From Mycolicibacterium sp. TY81 (GTDB lineage: Bacteria; Actinomycetota; Actinomycetes; Mycobacteriales; Mycobacteriaceae), in contig NZ_AP023362.1 of NCBI RefSeq assembly GCF_018326285.1, positions 1,922,001 through 1,986,000 of the forward strand: a stretch of 64,000 nt of DNA, in the 5' to 3' direction. The notes beneath the pieces were generated by a model. That model was not told the origin of the DNA. It did not search any database and worked only from the letters and a program-made list of their open reading frames with translations. Of this stretch, positions 62,775 through 64,000 are shown piece after piece. The position numbers were made by a program, and so were the translations under genes. The first letter of the stretch is position 1, and each line of letters starts with the position of its first letter.

Positions 62775-63779
62775 GTGGACAGGCACAGCGCGGCGTTGAT
62801 CCCGACGTCGGTGCTCGTCAACGTCGTCGACGTCGCCGATCGCGCGGGTCTGCCCACGGAGCGGTGGCTGGCCGCGGCCGGCCTGACGGCCGCGACGCTC
62901 AATTCGCCCGAAACGCGGGTGTCGTTCCGGCAGGCGGCGCTCGTGCTGCGGCATGCGGTACGCGCCATGCCGGACCGGGGCCTCGGCATCGACGTCGGGG
63001 CCCGCGACATGTTCGTGTCCTTCGGCGTGCTCGGGCTGGCCATCCGATCGGCCGAAAACCTCGGCGCGGCAATGCAAGTGGGCCTGGAACTGCACCAGAG
63101 CGCGGGTAGCTTGATGGACGTCGGCGCCGAGCTGATCGGCGACACCTTCGCCCTGCGCGCCTACGAGCGTTCCCCGGAACCCGAGCTGCTGCCGTTCCTG
63201 TGTGAAGAGCTGTTCTGCAGCGTGCTCGTCACCGTCCGGACCGTGCTCGAGCTGCCGCAGCAGACACCGGAGTACGTCCAGGTCAATTACCCGCCGCCGG
63301 TGTACGCGCAGCGGTACCGCGAGTTCTTCGGCTGCCCGGTCCTGTTCAATGCCGACGCCAACCGGCTGGCGTTCCCGGATCCGCTGTGGTCGCAGCGGCT
63401 ACCGCGCGCCGATCCGACGACGCACGCCGTCGCCGTCGCCGCCTGCCGTGACATGGTGACCCAGGGCGACCAGCCGACCGACGTGGTGCAGACCGTCGAG
63501 ACGATGCTGCGCGAGAGCGTGCGCGATCCACTGACCATGGCCCAGGTCGCCAAGCGGCTCAACATCACCGAACGCACCCTGCGGCGGCGCCTCAGCGCCG
63601 ATGGGCAGCAGTTCATCGCGTTGCGCGACAAGGTGCGCAGTGAACGCGCGCGATACTTGGTCCGTGAGACCGCGATGCCCATCCACGCCATCGCCGCCGA
63701 GGTCGGGTTCACCGACCCGCGGGAGTTCCGTCGCGCCTACATCAAATGGACCGGGCACGCCCCGACTCACGACCGATAG
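62775..63779 (+). CDS. AraC-family transcriptional regulator
   Basis: This 334-residue regulator has an N-terminal arabinose-binding-like domain (about 20-200, the AraC_binding_2/OruR type) and a C-terminal AraC double helix-turn-helix (about 240-334; M-A-Q-V-A-K-R-L-N-I-T-E-R-T-L-R-R-R-L and I-A-A-E-V-G-F-T-D-P-R-E-F-R-R-A). Start is GTG 62775. It is divergent from the racemase-lactone oxidase-amidase operon across 101 bp, the usual arrangement for its activator. Its end overlaps the minus-strand monooxygenase gene by 13 bp. Confidence 0.88.
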   Translation: MDRHSAALIPTSVLVNVVDVADRAGLPTERWLAAAGLTAATLNSPETRVSFRQAALVLRHAVRAMPDRGLGIDVGARDMFVSFGVLGLAIRSAENLGAAMQVGLELHQSAGSLMDVGAELIGDTFALRAYERSPEPELLPFLCEELFCSVLVTVRTVLELPQQTPEYVQVNYPPPVYAQRYREFFGCPVLFNADANRLAFPDPLWSQRLPRADPTTHAVAVAACRDMVTQGDQPTDVVQTVETMLRESVRDPLTMAQVAKRLNITERTLRRRLSADGQQFIALRDKVRSERARYLVRETAMPIHAIAAEVGFTDPREFRRAYIKWTGHAPTHDR

Positions 63780-64000
63780 TCCGGCAGGTCGATCGACTCG
63801 GCGGTAGAGAACCATTTGCGCGCGGCCCAGGGCCGCAGCGGCCACCGCTGCACCCACTTCATGACCGCCGCCCCGATGGCGATGTCACGTTCGGACTGCG
63901 GCGCGTAGCCGTCGAGGCCGGCCGGCAGGTCCTGACACCGGTCGACGTACGGCCGCATGACGGTCTCGTAGCGGCGCAGTGCCGCCGCGATCCCTGTGGC
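63767..64000 (-). CDS. Probable FAD-dependent monooxygenase, C-terminal fragment
   Basis: Only the last 77 codons are in the window; the frame stays open to base 64000. The A-L-R-R-Y-E-T-V-M-R-P-Y-V-D-R-C-Q segment and the terminal I-D-L-P-D-Y match the C-terminus of PHBH-type FAD monooxygenases common in mycobacteria. Without the FAD motif this is a resemblance call. The in-frame ATG at 63958 is internal, not the start. Confidence 0.6.
   Translation of the reverse strand, partial: ATGIAAALRRYETVMRPYVDRCQDLPAGLDGYAPQSERDIAIGAAVMKWVQRWPLRPWAARKWFSTAESIDLPDYRS

Overview
The window is GC-rich, gene-dense actinobacterial DNA with many GTG/TTG starts and ATGA stop-start overlaps. Gene content and order point to a fast-growing or environmental Mycobacterium (Mycolicibacterium-like). 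Much of it follows the M. tuberculosis Rv2578c-to-Rv2532c segment as I remember it: the Rv2578c radical SAM protein, the Rv2575c-type metallopeptidase, an Rv2573-like ketopantoate reductase, aspS, the Rv2566-Rv2569c group, rarA, Rv2557/2558-like, alaS, ruvX, mltG, aroE, a prepilin peptidase, aroC-aroK-aroB, Rv2536, pepQ, efp, nusB and Rv2532c-like. Accessory genes are inserted between these blocks.

Layout. 1-3.3 kb: the tail of an ANTAR protein, a radical SAM protein, a zinc alcohol dehydrogenase and an Acg-type nitroreductase-like protein. 3.3-7 kb: a minus-strand operon TetR > Baeyer-Villiger-like monooxygenase > mycofactocin-type SDR > TetR. 7-17.4 kb: a 13E12/HNH protein, a zinc metallopeptidase, a type-B esterase, an SRPBCC protein, MPT63, a phosphoribosyltransferase with a doubtful N-terminus, a secreted 18-residue-repeat protein, a large LuxR/ATPase regulator and a ketopantoate reductase. 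17.4-24.9 kb: aspS, a natural monooxygenase-esterase fusion, a Ddn-like F420 protein, a thiolase with a divergent HxlR regulator, and a DUF389 membrane protein. 25-32.9 kb: a four-gene overlapping operon of two transglutaminase-like proteins, an ATP-grasp/alpha-E protein and a zinc peptidase. 33-49.3 kb: conserved housekeeping genes, including the shikimate genes aroE, aroC, aroK and aroB. aroQ/aroD, which follows aroB in M. tuberculosis, is absent here and its place holds a small secreted protein.

49.4-58.7 kb is the most unusual part. A molybdopterin oxidoreductase is followed by a 384-bp gene-free stretch with two matching inverted-repeat pairs. Then comes a six-gene overlapping operon: GntR/UTRA regulator, two-cluster ferredoxin, ABC binding lipoprotein with a NosL-like C-terminal domain, ABC permease, ABC ATPase, and an AprA/fumarate-reductase-like flavoprotein with a long C-terminal HEAT-repeat domain. 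I read this as an uncharacterised import-and-redox system, possibly for an organosulfur compound. The ferredoxin and flavoprotein resemble AprB and AprA, but the substrate is a guess. 58.7-64 kb holds a three-gene operon (alanine-racemase-like, lactone oxidase, amidase), a divergent AraC regulator, and the C-terminus of a probable FAD monooxygenase.

I found no rRNA, tRNA, CRISPR array or intact insertion sequence. All homology statements come from reading the translated sequence and memory; no database search was run.
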